The translations under genes were made by a program, and so were the position numbers. Shown here piece after piece: positions 1 to 6,845 of a stretch of 23,044 nt of DNA. Source of the stretch: Clostridia bacterium (lineage in GTDB: Bacteria; Bacillota_A; Clostridia; Christensenellales; Aristaeellaceae); NCBI GenBank assembly GCA_017397695.1, contig JAFQIF010000117.1, forward strand, positions 1-23,044, written 5' to 3'. Under the pieces are notes generated by a model. The model was not told the origin of the DNA. It made no database searches and saw only the letters and a program-made list of their open reading frames with translations. Position 1 is the first letter of the stretch. Each line of letters begins with the position of its first letter.

Positions 1-16
1 CTCCGATTTCTCGGAG
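1..16 (-). terminator. Hairpin downstream of glgP, possible terminator
   Basis: A perfect 6-bp stem (CTCCGA / TCGGAG) with a 4-nt loop lies about 25 nt past the glgP stop codon. Any U-tract would fall outside the window, so the terminator role is inferred from position only. Confidence 0.4.
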
Positions 17-39
17 GGGGCTGCATAGATTGAAATAAA
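17..39 (+). repeat. Left arm of an inverted repeat flanking glgP
   Basis: GGGGCT followed directly by the 17-mer GCATAGATTGAAATAAA (23-39), ending 2 nt before the glgP stop codon. The exact reverse complement of the 17-mer is at 2557-2573 in the glgP 5' leader. The six extra bases also match there after a 2-nt insertion. Confidence 0.85.
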
Positions 40-41
40 AC

Positions 42-2507
42 TTACTTCTTACGGGACAGGGTCGGCAGGTGCCAGATCTTGTCGTTGTACTCCTGAATGG
101 TGCGGTCGGAGGAGAACACGCCGGACTTGGCGACGTTGATGATCTCCTTCTTGGTCCAGGCCTTCTTATCCAGGTAGTCGTTGCCCAGGCGGCGCTGAGC
201 ACCCTGATAGGAACCGAAGTCCTTGAGCACCAGATACGGATCGGCGAGGCCGCCGTTGTCGGAGAAGACGAGCGCGCGGAAGAGGCCTTCGAACATCTTC
301 GGGTTCTCCGGAGTCAGGCTGCCGTCAAAGAGCATGTTGAGCGCACGGCGCAGCTCGGCGTTGGTCTCGTAGATGTCCAGGCTGCGGTAGGTGCCCGCGG
401 CATAGAGCGCCTCGACCTCGGCGGAGCGCATGCCGAAGATGTAGCAGTTGTCGTCGCCCACCAGCTCGGCGATCTCAACGTTCGCGCCGTCGAGCGTACC
501 GATGGTCACGGCGCCGTTCATCATGAACTTCATGTTGCCGGTGCCGGAGGCCTCCTTGGAGGCGGTGGAGAGCTGCTCGCTGACCTCGGAGGCCGGCATG
601 AGCATCTCGGCGGTGGAGACGTTGTAGTTCTGCAGGAAGGCGATCTTGATCATCTTGCTCGCGCGCGGATGCTTGGCAATCTTGTCGGCGAGCACGTTGA
701 TGAAGTGGATGATCTCCTTCGCGCGGCGATAGCCCGGAGCGGCCTTCGCGCCGAAGATGAAGGTGCGGGGCGCCATGGTGTAGTTCGGATCATCGCAGAT
801 GCGGTTGTAGAGCACCAGGATGTGCAGCGCGTTGAGCAGCTGACGCTTGTACTCGTGCAGGCGCTTGACCTGAACGTCGAACATGGTGTTCGGATCCAGC
901 TCGATACCCTGATGACGGTTGATCCAGCGGGAGAAGCGGGCCTTGTTCTCGTACTTGATCTTGGCGAAGGCCTCCTGGAAGGCAGCGTCGTCGGCCAGCG
1001 GGAGCAGCTTCTCCAGCTCCATGGTGTCCTTGCGCCAGCCCTGGCCGATGGATTCGTCCAGCAGGGCGGAGAGCGCCGGGTTGGCCAGCATCAGCCAGCG
1101 GCGCGGAGTGATGCCGTTGGTGATGGCCATGAACTTCTCCGGCATGATCTTGTAGTAGTCGGAGAAGGTGGAGCGCTTGAGGATGTCGCCGTGCAGCTGG
1201 GAAACGCCGTTGACAGCGTGGCTGTAGGCGATGCACATGTTGGCCATGTGCGCCTGGTCGTAGGCCAGGATGGCCATGTGGCCGATGCGGTCCCACTCGC
1301 CCGGGAAGCGGTCAAACAGCTTCTGGCACAGGCGGCGGTTGAGCTCCTGCATGATCGCGTAGATACGCGGCAGGGTCTCGCGCATCATGTTCTCCGGCCA
1401 CTTCTCCAGGGCTTCGGCCATGATGGTATGGTTGGTGTAAGCGACCGTGTTGGTGGTGATCTTCTCGGCGACCTCCCACGGCAGGTGCTCCTCGTCCACC
1501 AGGATGCGCATCAGCTCCGGAATGACCAGCGCCGGGTGCGTATCGTTGATGTGGAAGGCGACCTTCTCCGGCAGCTGATCCATCTTGGTGCCGTAGACGC
1601 GCTTGAAGTCCTTAATGGCATACTGCAGGGTGGAGGAGACCAGGAAGTACTCCTGCATCAGGCGCAGCTTCTTGCCGTTGTAGGTGTTGTCTTCCGGATA
1701 GAGAACCTTGGAAATCTGGGCGGCGATGGAATCGCTGTCCTCGGTGGAGCCGCTGTAATCGCCGGCAGAGAACTTCTGCAGGTTGAAGTTCTTGGGCAGC
1801 ACGGCGCTCCACATGCGCAGACGGTCGACGACCTCGTTGTTGTAGCCCAGGATCGGCAGATCATACGGCACGGCAATGACGTCTTCGGTGTTCTGCAGGG
1901 AGACGTAGTGCTTGTCGCCCATCCAGTTCTCCATGACCTGACCGCCGAAACGGACGGTCACGGCGTCGCGCTGGGTCGGAATCTCCCACGCGTTGCCGTA
2001 GGTGAGCCACTCATCCGGAACCTCAACCTGCTGGCCGTCGACGATGCGCTGACGGAACAGGCCGTACTCGTAGCGGATGGTGCAGCCCATGGCCGGCAGA
2101 TCCAGGGTCGCCAGGGAATCCAGGAAGCAGGCAGCCAGACGGCCAAGGCCGCCGTTGCCCAGCGCCGGTTCCGGCTCCTCGTGGAGCACGCCGCGCAGGG
2201 TCAGGCCCAGCTCGTTGAAGGCCTCTTCATATTCCTTGGTGGAGCAGAGGTTGAGCAGGTTGTTGTGCAGCCAGCGGCCGGTCAGGAACTCGATGGAGAG
2301 ATAGTACAGGCGCTTGGCCTTCTCCTCGCGGCGGGTCTCCTTCTCGAAGCGCCACTTGAGCATGATCTGATCGCGAACAGTGCCGGCAACGGCAGCGTAG
2401 ATCTGCTTCGGGGTCGCTTCCTCAAGCGTGGTACCGTAATAGCGCAGCAGCTTGTTGAGGATGGACTCCTTGATGGTGTCCTTGTTGTACTCGTTCATCA
2501 GAGGCAT
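42..2507 (-). CDS. glgP: Glycogen/maltodextrin phosphorylase
   Basis: An 821-aa GT35 alpha-glucan phosphorylase, the usual full length. It releases glucose-1-phosphate from the non-reducing ends of glycogen or maltodextrins using pyridoxal phosphate, in the cytoplasm. Visible landmarks are the N-terminal YYLSIEFLTGR block, the ALGNGGLGRLAACFLDSLAT region, and the PLP signature EASGTGNMKFMMNGA, where K660 should form the Schiff base. The ATG at 2507 is chosen because an AGGAGG site (2517-2523 on the complementary strand) sits at suitable spacing; the next Met, three codons in, is too far from it. The gene is monocistronic here, with its own promoter at 2603-2631. No other glycogen gene is in view, so glycogen cannot be told from maltodextrin as main substrate. 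Family assignment is very secure. Confidence 0.97.
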   Translation of the reverse strand: MPLMNEYNKDTIKESILNKLLRYYGTTLEEATPKQIYAAVAGTVRDQIMLKWRFEKETRREEKAKRLYYLSIEFLTGRWLHNNLLNLCSTKEYEEAFNELGLTLRGVLHEEPEPALGNGGLGRLAACFLDSLATLDLPAMGCTIRYEYGLFRQRIVDGQQVEVPDEWLTYGNAWEIPTQRDAVTVRFGGQVMENWMGDKHYVSLQNTEDVIAVPYDLPILGYNNEVVDRLRMWSAVLPKNFNLQKFSAGDYSGSTEDSDSIAAQISKVLYPEDNTYNGKKLRLMQEYFLVSSTLQYAIKDFKRVYGTKMDQLPEKVAFHINDTHPALVIPELMRILVDEEHLPWEVAEKITTNTVAYTNHTIMAEALEKWPENMMRETLPRIYAIMQELNRRLCQKLFDRFPGEWDRIGHMAILAYDQAHMANMCIAYSHAVNGVSQLHGDILKRSTFSDYYKIMPEKFMAITNGITPRRWLMLANPALSALLDESIGQGWRKDTMELEKLLPLADDAAFQEAFAKIKYENKARFSRWINRHQGIELDPNTMFDVQVKRLHEYKRQLLNALHILVLYNRICDDPNYTMAPRTFIFGAKAAPGYRRAKEIIHFINVLADKIAKHPRASKMIKIAFLQNYNVSTAEMLMPASEVSEQLSTASKEASGTGNMKFMMNGAVTIGTLDGANVEIAELVGDDNCYIFGMRSAEVEALYAAGTYRSLDIYETNAELRRALNMLFDGSLTPENPKMFEGLFRALVFSDNGGLADPYLVLKDFGSYQGAQRRLGNDYLDKKAWTKKEIINVAKSGVFSSDRTIQEYNDKIWHLPTLSRKK

Positions 2508-2556
2508 AGGTTTAAACCCTCCTAAGGTTAGCGCGGCGGAAACCGTCGCTTTTGAA

Positions 2557-2581
2557 TTTATTTCAATCTATGCTAAGCCCC
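2557..2581 (-). repeat. Right arm of the inverted repeat, in the glgP 5' leader
   Basis: On the plus strand this is TTTATTTCAATCTATGC (2557-2573), then TA, then AGCCCC (2576-2581). It is the reverse complement of 17-39 apart from the 2-nt TA insertion. The AGCCCC part also belongs to a GCCCC-gttta-GGGGC hairpin (2577-2591), which lies within about 20 nt of the predicted glgP mRNA 5' end. Confidence 0.85.
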
Positions 2582-2602
2582 GTTTAGGGGCAACCAGCGT
2601 CA

Positions 2603-2631
2603 ATTATAGCATAGAAGAATTTGGGTGACAA
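2603..2631 (-). promoter_or_regulatory. glgP promoter
   Basis: On the minus strand: TTGTCA (2626-2631), a 17-nt spacer, then a perfect TATAAT (2603-2608). The predicted transcription start is near 2596, giving an approximately 90-nt leader that contains the 2577-2591 hairpin and the right inverted-repeat arm. Confidence 0.8.
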
Positions 2632-2692
2632 GAAAAAATCTTTGGAATATAAGGGATTTTCGATATTCTGTGCAGTTGAGCAAAGAAATAAC

Positions 2693-2717
2693 AAAAAAAG
2701 GCGGTAAAAACCGCCTT
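2693..2717 (-). terminator. murA intrinsic terminator
   Basis: Minus-strand stem AAGGCGG / CCGCCTT with a 6-nt loop, followed by a run of seven T, about 50 nt past the murA stop. The A-rich flank on the plus strand is the U-tract of the minus-strand transcript. Confidence 0.85.
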
Positions 2718-2766
2718 AATTTTGCACGAATGTTCGGGTTCTATATCGAATATACTTGTTGTTTCA

Positions 2767-4038
2767 TCAGTATTTCACGCGGGAAATCTTCGCGCCCAGG
2801 CCGGACAGCTTATCTTCCAGGTGCTCGTAGCCGCGGTCGATAAAGTGCGTATTGCTGATCTCGGTGGTACCCTGCGCCATCAGGCCGGCCACGACAAGCG
2901 CCGCGCCCGCGCGCAGGTCGCTCGCCTCAACCGCAGCGCCGTGCAGCTGGGAAACGCCTTCGATCACAGCCGTGCGATCGAAGAGGCGCACGCGCGCACC
3001 CATGCGTTCCATCTCCATCAGATGACGGAAACGGGACTCGAAGATATTTTCGACGATCGTGGAGGTGCCGCTGGCCGTGCACAGCAGCGCGCTCATGGGC
3101 TGCTGCAGGTCGGTCGGGAAGCCGGGATAAACCTGCGTTTTAAAGGTGACCGCGCGATGCGCGCCCATAGAGCGCACGCGGATAGAATCGTCGCGCTCAT
3201 CCACACGTGCGCCCATCTCCAGCAGCTTGGCGGTCAGGGCTTCCATATGGGTGGGGATGCAGCCGTTGATGGTCACGTCGCCATGGGTCGCGGCTGCGGC
3301 GATCATCAGCGTGCCGGTTTCAATCTGATCGGGAATGACGGCATAGGGGCGGCGGGCACGAAGTTCCTGCACGCCGCGCACGCGGATCACGTCCGTGCCG
3401 GCACCCTTGACCTTGCAGCCCATGGAGTTGAGGAAGTTCGCCGTGTCGACGATGTGCGGTTCCTTGGCGGCGTTATAGATGGTGGTGGTGCCGCGCGCGC
3501 AGGCGGCGGCGAGCATCACGTTGATCGTACCGCCGACGGTGACCATGTCCATGAACACATCGCCGCCGATGAGGCCTTCCTTCGCGCGGGCGACGACAGT
3601 GCCGCCGGGCGTATCAACGTCTGCGCCGAGCATGCGCATGCCCTTGATATGCTGATCGATGGGGCGGCGGCCAATGTTGCAGCCGCCGGGCAGCGGCACG
3701 CTGGCCTCGCCGAAGCGCGCCAGCAGCGCGCCGATATAATAGGAAGAGGCGCGCATTCTGCTGCACAGTTCCAGCGGCACGTCCGTACGGTTGATGGTGC
3801 TGGAATCAACCTCCATAACGCCGGCCTTGGCGTCGTAGGTGACCTTTGCGCCCAGATGCTGCAGCGTTTCCACCGAAACATGCACATCCTCGATGCTTGG
3901 CAGATTCTCAATCACGCAGGGCGTCTGGCTCAGGATGGCTGCCGGAATGATGGCGACGGCGGTATTTTTGCCGCCGCTGACGCGGACGGTGCCTTCCAGT
4001 CGCTGCCCACCGGTAATGAGCATTCTTTCTTCTGCCAT
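2767..4038 (-). CDS. murA: UDP-N-acetylglucosamine 1-carboxyvinyltransferase
   Basis: A 423-aa EPSP-synthase-fold enzyme that transfers enolpyruvate from PEP to UDP-GlcNAc, the first committed step of peptidoglycan synthesis, in the cytoplasm. It keeps SGGKNTA (K24, equivalent to E. coli K22) and the loop GGCNIGRRPIDQH, whose C120 corresponds to the PEP-binding, fosfomycin-targeted cysteine of E. coli MurA. The ATG at 4038 is preferred over upstream in-frame starts because AGGAGG precedes it at ideal spacing and the protein then begins at the conserved MAEERMLITGG. It has its own promoter and terminator and is divergent from the FHA/SEDS/PBP operon. Many Bacillota carry two MurA paralogues; which one this is cannot be decided here. 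Confidence 0.96.
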   Translation of the reverse strand: MAEERMLITGGQRLEGTVRVSGGKNTAVAIIPAAILSQTPCVIENLPSIEDVHVSVETLQHLGAKVTYDAKAGVMEVDSSTINRTDVPLELCSRMRASSYYIGALLARFGEASVPLPGGCNIGRRPIDQHIKGMRMLGADVDTPGGTVVARAKEGLIGGDVFMDMVTVGGTINVMLAAACARGTTTIYNAAKEPHIVDTANFLNSMGCKVKGAGTDVIRVRGVQELRARRPYAVIPDQIETGTLMIAAAATHGDVTINGCIPTHMEALTAKLLEMGARVDERDDSIRVRSMGAHRAVTFKTQVYPGFPTDLQQPMSALLCTASGTSTIVENIFESRFRHLMEMERMGARVRLFDRTAVIEGVSQLHGAAVEASDLRAGAALVVAGLMAQGTTEISNTHFIDRGYEHLEDKLSGLGAKISRVKY

Positions 4039-4096
4039 GCGTGTCCTCCTTGTGTCTCGGGTAAAACAGAGACAATAACGATATTCTAACTCATAT

Positions 4097-4125
4097 ATTA
4101 TACACGTACAGGCTTTGTTTGGCAA
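4097..4125 (-). promoter_or_regulatory. murA promoter
   Basis: On the minus strand: TTGCCA (4120-4125), a 17-nt spacer and TATAAT (4097-4102). The approximately 50-nt leader has a 6-bp hairpin (TGTCTC/GAGACA, 4053-4074) shortly before the ribosome binding site. Confidence 0.8.
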
Positions 4126-4171
4126 GAAGCGCATCGATATTTGGAAAAAACCGACTGAAACAGGATAAAAA

Positions 4172-4201
4172 GAGACATGTGAATCGTTTGTATGGTATAA
4201 T
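4172..4201 (+). promoter_or_regulatory. Promoter of the FHA-SEDS-PBP operon
   Basis: A perfect TATAAT (4196-4201) preceded by TG one base upstream (extended -10), with a GAGACA -35-like box 18 nt upstream (4172-4177). The predicted start is near 4208, about 87 nt before the TTG start codon of the first gene. Confidence 0.7.
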
Positions 4202-4203
4202 AT

Positions 4204-4249
4204 GCGGATACCAGCTGTGTGCCGGAGGAGAGAATCCATCGGTATCCGC
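4204..4249 (+). repeat. 9-bp inverted repeat around the operon transcription start
   Basis: GCGGATACC (4204-4212) and GGTATCCGC (4241-4249) are perfect reverse complements 28 nt apart. The left arm overlaps the predicted start point just downstream of the -10 box. It could be a spaced operator or a leader RNA stem; the sequence does not decide. Confidence 0.6.
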
Positions 4250-4294
4250 AGGGCAATGGCGTCCGTGCGGAATGGATATAAGGAGGTGCGGGCG

Positions 4295-4978
4295 TTGACG
4301 CAGGCGTGGTATCAGGTGCTGTCTCAGCTTTTTGGCTACATCAGTGCGCTGATGATCGGGATGATTGTGCTGCTGTCTGTGCGCAAATATGCGCGCGACC
4401 GCGCGCTGTGGCGGCGTGTGCGCAAAAACCTGCCGCAGGCGGGCGCAGTGGGCACGCTCGCAGTGCTCAACGGCGGGCGTCGGCTGGCCGCGGGCGGGGA
4501 GATCCGCGTTCCCTACGAGGGCACGATGGGGTCCGCGAGCAGCTGCGATGTGTGCATTCCCGTGCGCAAGGTTCATATGCGCTCGGCGTTTTTCTGGATG
4601 GAGCAGGACGGACTGCATATGGTCGCCCTGCACAGGGACGGCTTTCTGGTGGACGATGTGCCGGTGGAGCCGGGCGACGAGGCGATTTTGCGCGATGGTG
4701 CAGTGCTTCGCGTGGGCGATGCAAAGCTTGTGCTGCACCTGCATGGCAGCAAGCGCATGCGTACGATGGACGACGATCCATATGTGACGCGTGCGCGCCG
4801 GGGCAAGGCGCAGCAGGGCAAGGGCGACGGAATCGGCGCGCCGGGCCGCAGCGAAGCGAGAAGAGAGAAGAAACTGCGTGATAAGCAGGCGAAAGAAAAG
4901 GCTGCAGCCGGGAAAAAACGGGCGCGCAGAGACGGCGAACAGACCGATGAAGAGAAGAAAACAAGGAGCCGGAGGTGA
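4295..4978 (+). CDS. FHA-domain protein with N-terminal membrane segment
   Basis: A 227-aa protein. One transmembrane segment lies near residues 12-28 (FGYISALMIGMIVLLSV), followed by a basic stretch. A forkhead-associated-like beta domain then spans about residues 50-150, containing the GSASSCDVCIP block and a DGAVLRVGDAKLVL end. The C-terminal tail is strongly Lys/Arg-rich. FHA domains bind phosphothreonine peptides, but no Ser/Thr kinase is in this window. The TTG at 4295 is taken as start because AGGAGG (4281-4286) precedes it by 8 nt; an in-frame ATG at 4202 would overlap the -10 box. The stop (TGA, 4976-4978) is followed by CGC ATG of the SEDS gene in the same reading frame. FHA-SEDS-PBP clusters occur in Actinobacteria and Clostridia, so a role in regulating wall synthesis is likely but inferred. 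Confidence 0.85.
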   Translation: MTQAWYQVLSQLFGYISALMIGMIVLLSVRKYARDRALWRRVRKNLPQAGAVGTLAVLNGGRRLAAGGEIRVPYEGTMGSASSCDVCIPVRKVHMRSAFFWMEQDGLHMVALHRDGFLVDDVPVEPGDEAILRDGAVLRVGDAKLVLHLHGSKRMRTMDDDPYVTRARRGKAQQGKGDGIGAPGRSEARREKKLRDKQAKEKAAAGKKRARRDGEQTDEEKKTRSRR

Positions 4979-4981
4979 CGC

Positions 4982-6595
4982 ATGGCCTTGAGCAAAGAGA
5001 CCTATACGGCCCGGAAGAAGCCTGCGTCCGACGGCGCGGTAAACGCAAAGTACCGCAAGGCAAAGCCTGAAGATCCCAAGGAAGAGAAAATGGCGGAAAA
5101 GCTGCTGCCTAAAAAGCTGAGAGCAGAGAAAAAAGAAGCGTCTGCGGCCAAGAAGAGCCCGGTTCGCAAGGCGGCCGACGGGGAAAAGGCAAAAAAACAG
5201 AACGCCAGGAAAGCGCCGGTGCGCCGTGCGGTGATGGCTGACGGCAAGTCGGTGCGGAAGGCGCAGCAGAAGAAAGAACGAGAGCCCAGGCGCGCACGCG
5301 GTGAGCGCAAGCGCGCAGAGGCTGCCATGCGCGACAGAAGGCGGGCCGTGAGCCGGGGCGTGGATTCGCTGGTAACGATGATTGCGCTGCTGTCGGCGGT
5401 GTTTGTGTCGGGGGCGCTGCTGCTGTGCGCAGTTCGCACGCCGGGTACATTGGACAGCCGTGCGCTGCTGCTGGCGGCGCTGATGGCGTCTGCGGGACTT
5501 TTGACCACGCTGGTGCTGCCGCGTGTATGGCCGATTGATCCGCTGATCATGGCGCTGACCAATTTTCTGTGCGGCGTGGGCGTATCGGTGCTCTATACGG
5601 TATCGCCCGATCGCGGGCTGCGGCAGGCGAATTTCTATCTCATCGGCCTGGCGGCCATGTTCGTGATGAGTCTGATCGTTTCAAAGGTGAGGCGTTTTAA
5701 GGGATGGACGATCCTGTCGATGCTGCTGGGCATTGGCGCGCTGATCCTGCCGCTGGCGTTTGGCCAGTGGTCGGGCGGAGCCAAGAACTGGGTGAGCCTG
5801 CCGCTGTTTGGCTCGTTCCAGCCCAGCGAACTGGTCAAGCTTTCGCTGGTGCTGGCGATGGCATATTATTTCAGCGCACACCGTACGGTGCTGCAGATGA
5901 TGCCGGCGATCCTCTTTGCCGGCGCGTGTCTGCTGCTGCTCATGCTCCAGCGCGATTTGGGTACGGCGCTGATCTATTACCTGACGACGCTGGTCATGTT
6001 CTACGTGGCGTGCGGCAATATGCCTCTGACGCTCATTGGCCTTGGCGGCGGCGCGGGCGCGGCATACGCAGGCTATCAGATGTTTGCGCATGTGAAGGTG
6101 CGCGTGGCAATGTGGCGCAATCCCTGGAGCGATCCGCTGGACAAGGGATATCAGATTATTCAGGCGCTGCTGGCCATCGGCTCGGGCGGGCTGTTCGGCG
6201 TGGGCCTGGGCCAGGGCACGCCGGATAAGATTCCGGCCTATTATAACGACTTTATCTTCGCCGTCATCTGCGAGCAGCTGGGCATTGTGTTCGGCATTTT
6301 GCTGCTGGTGGTGTATGTGCTCATCGTCCTGCGCGGCGTAACGGTGATCTCCCGCTCAAGGCGCTCGTTTGATATGCTGCTGGGCTGCGGCGTGCTGGCC
6401 ATGCTGGCGATTCAGACGGTGATGATCGTGGGCGGCGTGATTAAGATGCTGCCCTTAACGGGCGTGACGATGCCCTTCATCAGCTACGGCGGCTCGTCGC
6501 TGCTCTCATGTCTGTGCATGATCGGCATCCTGCACGGCATCTGCGCCCGCGCGCAGGAGGATCTGGAGGAGGATGTACTCTCGATCAAGGGATGA
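4982..6595 (+). CDS. SEDS-family peptidoglycan glycosyltransferase (FtsW/RodA/SpoVE type)
   Basis: A 537-aa protein that polymerises lipid II into glycan strands at the membrane, usually with a class B PBP, which is the next gene. The first 125 or so residues are cytoplasmic, hydrophilic and exceptionally rich in Lys, Arg and Ala. About ten membrane segments follow, with the SEDS hallmarks QPSELVKLSL, QRDLGTALIYY (catalytic Asp), GYQIIQALLAIGSGGLFGVG, YNDFIFAVICEQLG and LPLTGVTMPFISYGGSSLL. FtsW/RodA proteins are usually near 370-430 aa, so the basic N-terminal extension explains the excess length. The start has GGAGG at 4971-4975, inside the end of the FHA gene, so translation is probably coupled. 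FtsW, RodA and SpoVE cannot be told apart by sequence alone; pairing with a PbpA-like transpeptidase favours a RodA-like role. Confidence 0.93.
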   Translation: MALSKETYTARKKPASDGAVNAKYRKAKPEDPKEEKMAEKLLPKKLRAEKKEASAAKKSPVRKAADGEKAKKQNARKAPVRRAVMADGKSVRKAQQKKEREPRRARGERKRAEAAMRDRRRAVSRGVDSLVTMIALLSAVFVSGALLLCAVRTPGTLDSRALLLAALMASAGLLTTLVLPRVWPIDPLIMALTNFLCGVGVSVLYTVSPDRGLRQANFYLIGLAAMFVMSLIVSKVRRFKGWTILSMLLGIGALILPLAFGQWSGGAKNWVSLPLFGSFQPSELVKLSLVLAMAYYFSAHRTVLQMMPAILFAGACLLLLMLQRDLGTALIYYLTTLVMFYVACGNMPLTLIGLGGGAGAAYAGYQMFAHVKVRVAMWRNPWSDPLDKGYQIIQALLAIGSGGLFGVGLGQGTPDKIPAYYNDFIFAVICEQLGIVFGILLLVVYVLIVLRGVTVISRSRRSFDMLLGCGVLAMLAIQTVMIVGGVIKMLPLTGVTMPFISYGGSSLLSCLCMIGILHGICARAQEDLEEDVLSIKG

Positions 6596-6610
6596 ACGCG
6601 CGGCAATGAG

Positions 6611-6771
6611 GTGGGGAGCAGAGCCCCTCCCTACAGGCGGCTTGAAGCGACAGGGAAGGAATTCGTGGAAGGAGCGGCCCCCCTCCCCTGCGGGCGGCTT
6701 AAAGAGACAGGGAAGGAATTCGTGGGAGGAGCGGAGCCCCTCCCTACAGGCGGCTTGAAGCAGCCGCGAAG
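6611..6771 (+). repeat. Three imperfect tandem repeats of about 54-57 nt
   Basis: Units start at 6611, 6665 and 6722. Each begins GTGG, contains a GCCCCTCCCTACAGGCGGCT-like core, and units 1 and 2 end in CAGGGAAGGAATTC. Unit 3 runs into the dispersed repeat starting at 6765. Units 1 and 2 differ by 3 nt in length. They fill the gap between the SEDS and PBP genes. Reading frames through them have no ribosome binding site and only reflect the repeat. Confidence 0.85.
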
Positions 6772-6829
6772 CGAAAATGGGGTGCAGGGGCAATGTCCCT
6801 GCCCGGGGTTTGGGGATGGAATCCCCAAA
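6765..6829 (+). repeat. Dispersed intergenic repeat, copy A
   Basis: Begins with CGCGAAGCGAA (6765-6775), then two adjacent hairpins: GCAGGG/CCCTGC (6784-6802) and TTTGGGGAT/ATCCCCAAA with a 3-nt loop (6809-6829). The 11-mer recurs at 12557 and 19092, each time followed by a TTGGG...CCCAA hairpin. It ends just before the PBP ribosome binding site. Confidence 0.75.
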
Positions 6830-6845
6830 AGAAGGAAGTGATTCT

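Noticed and set aside
69..2525. A very long open frame on the plus strand opposite glgP
   Set aside because: Its composition (Val/Leu/Gly/His/Glu-rich, no recognisable domain) is what the antisense of a GC-rich biased gene gives. glgP on the other strand has all family motifs.
6611..6771. CRISPR array
   Set aside because: The three units are contiguous and degenerate, with no unique spacers between conserved repeats and no cas gene nearby.
6611..6841. Small open frames through the tandem repeats
   Set aside because: They only mirror the repeat period, lack a ribosome binding site, and several frames and both strands are open there.
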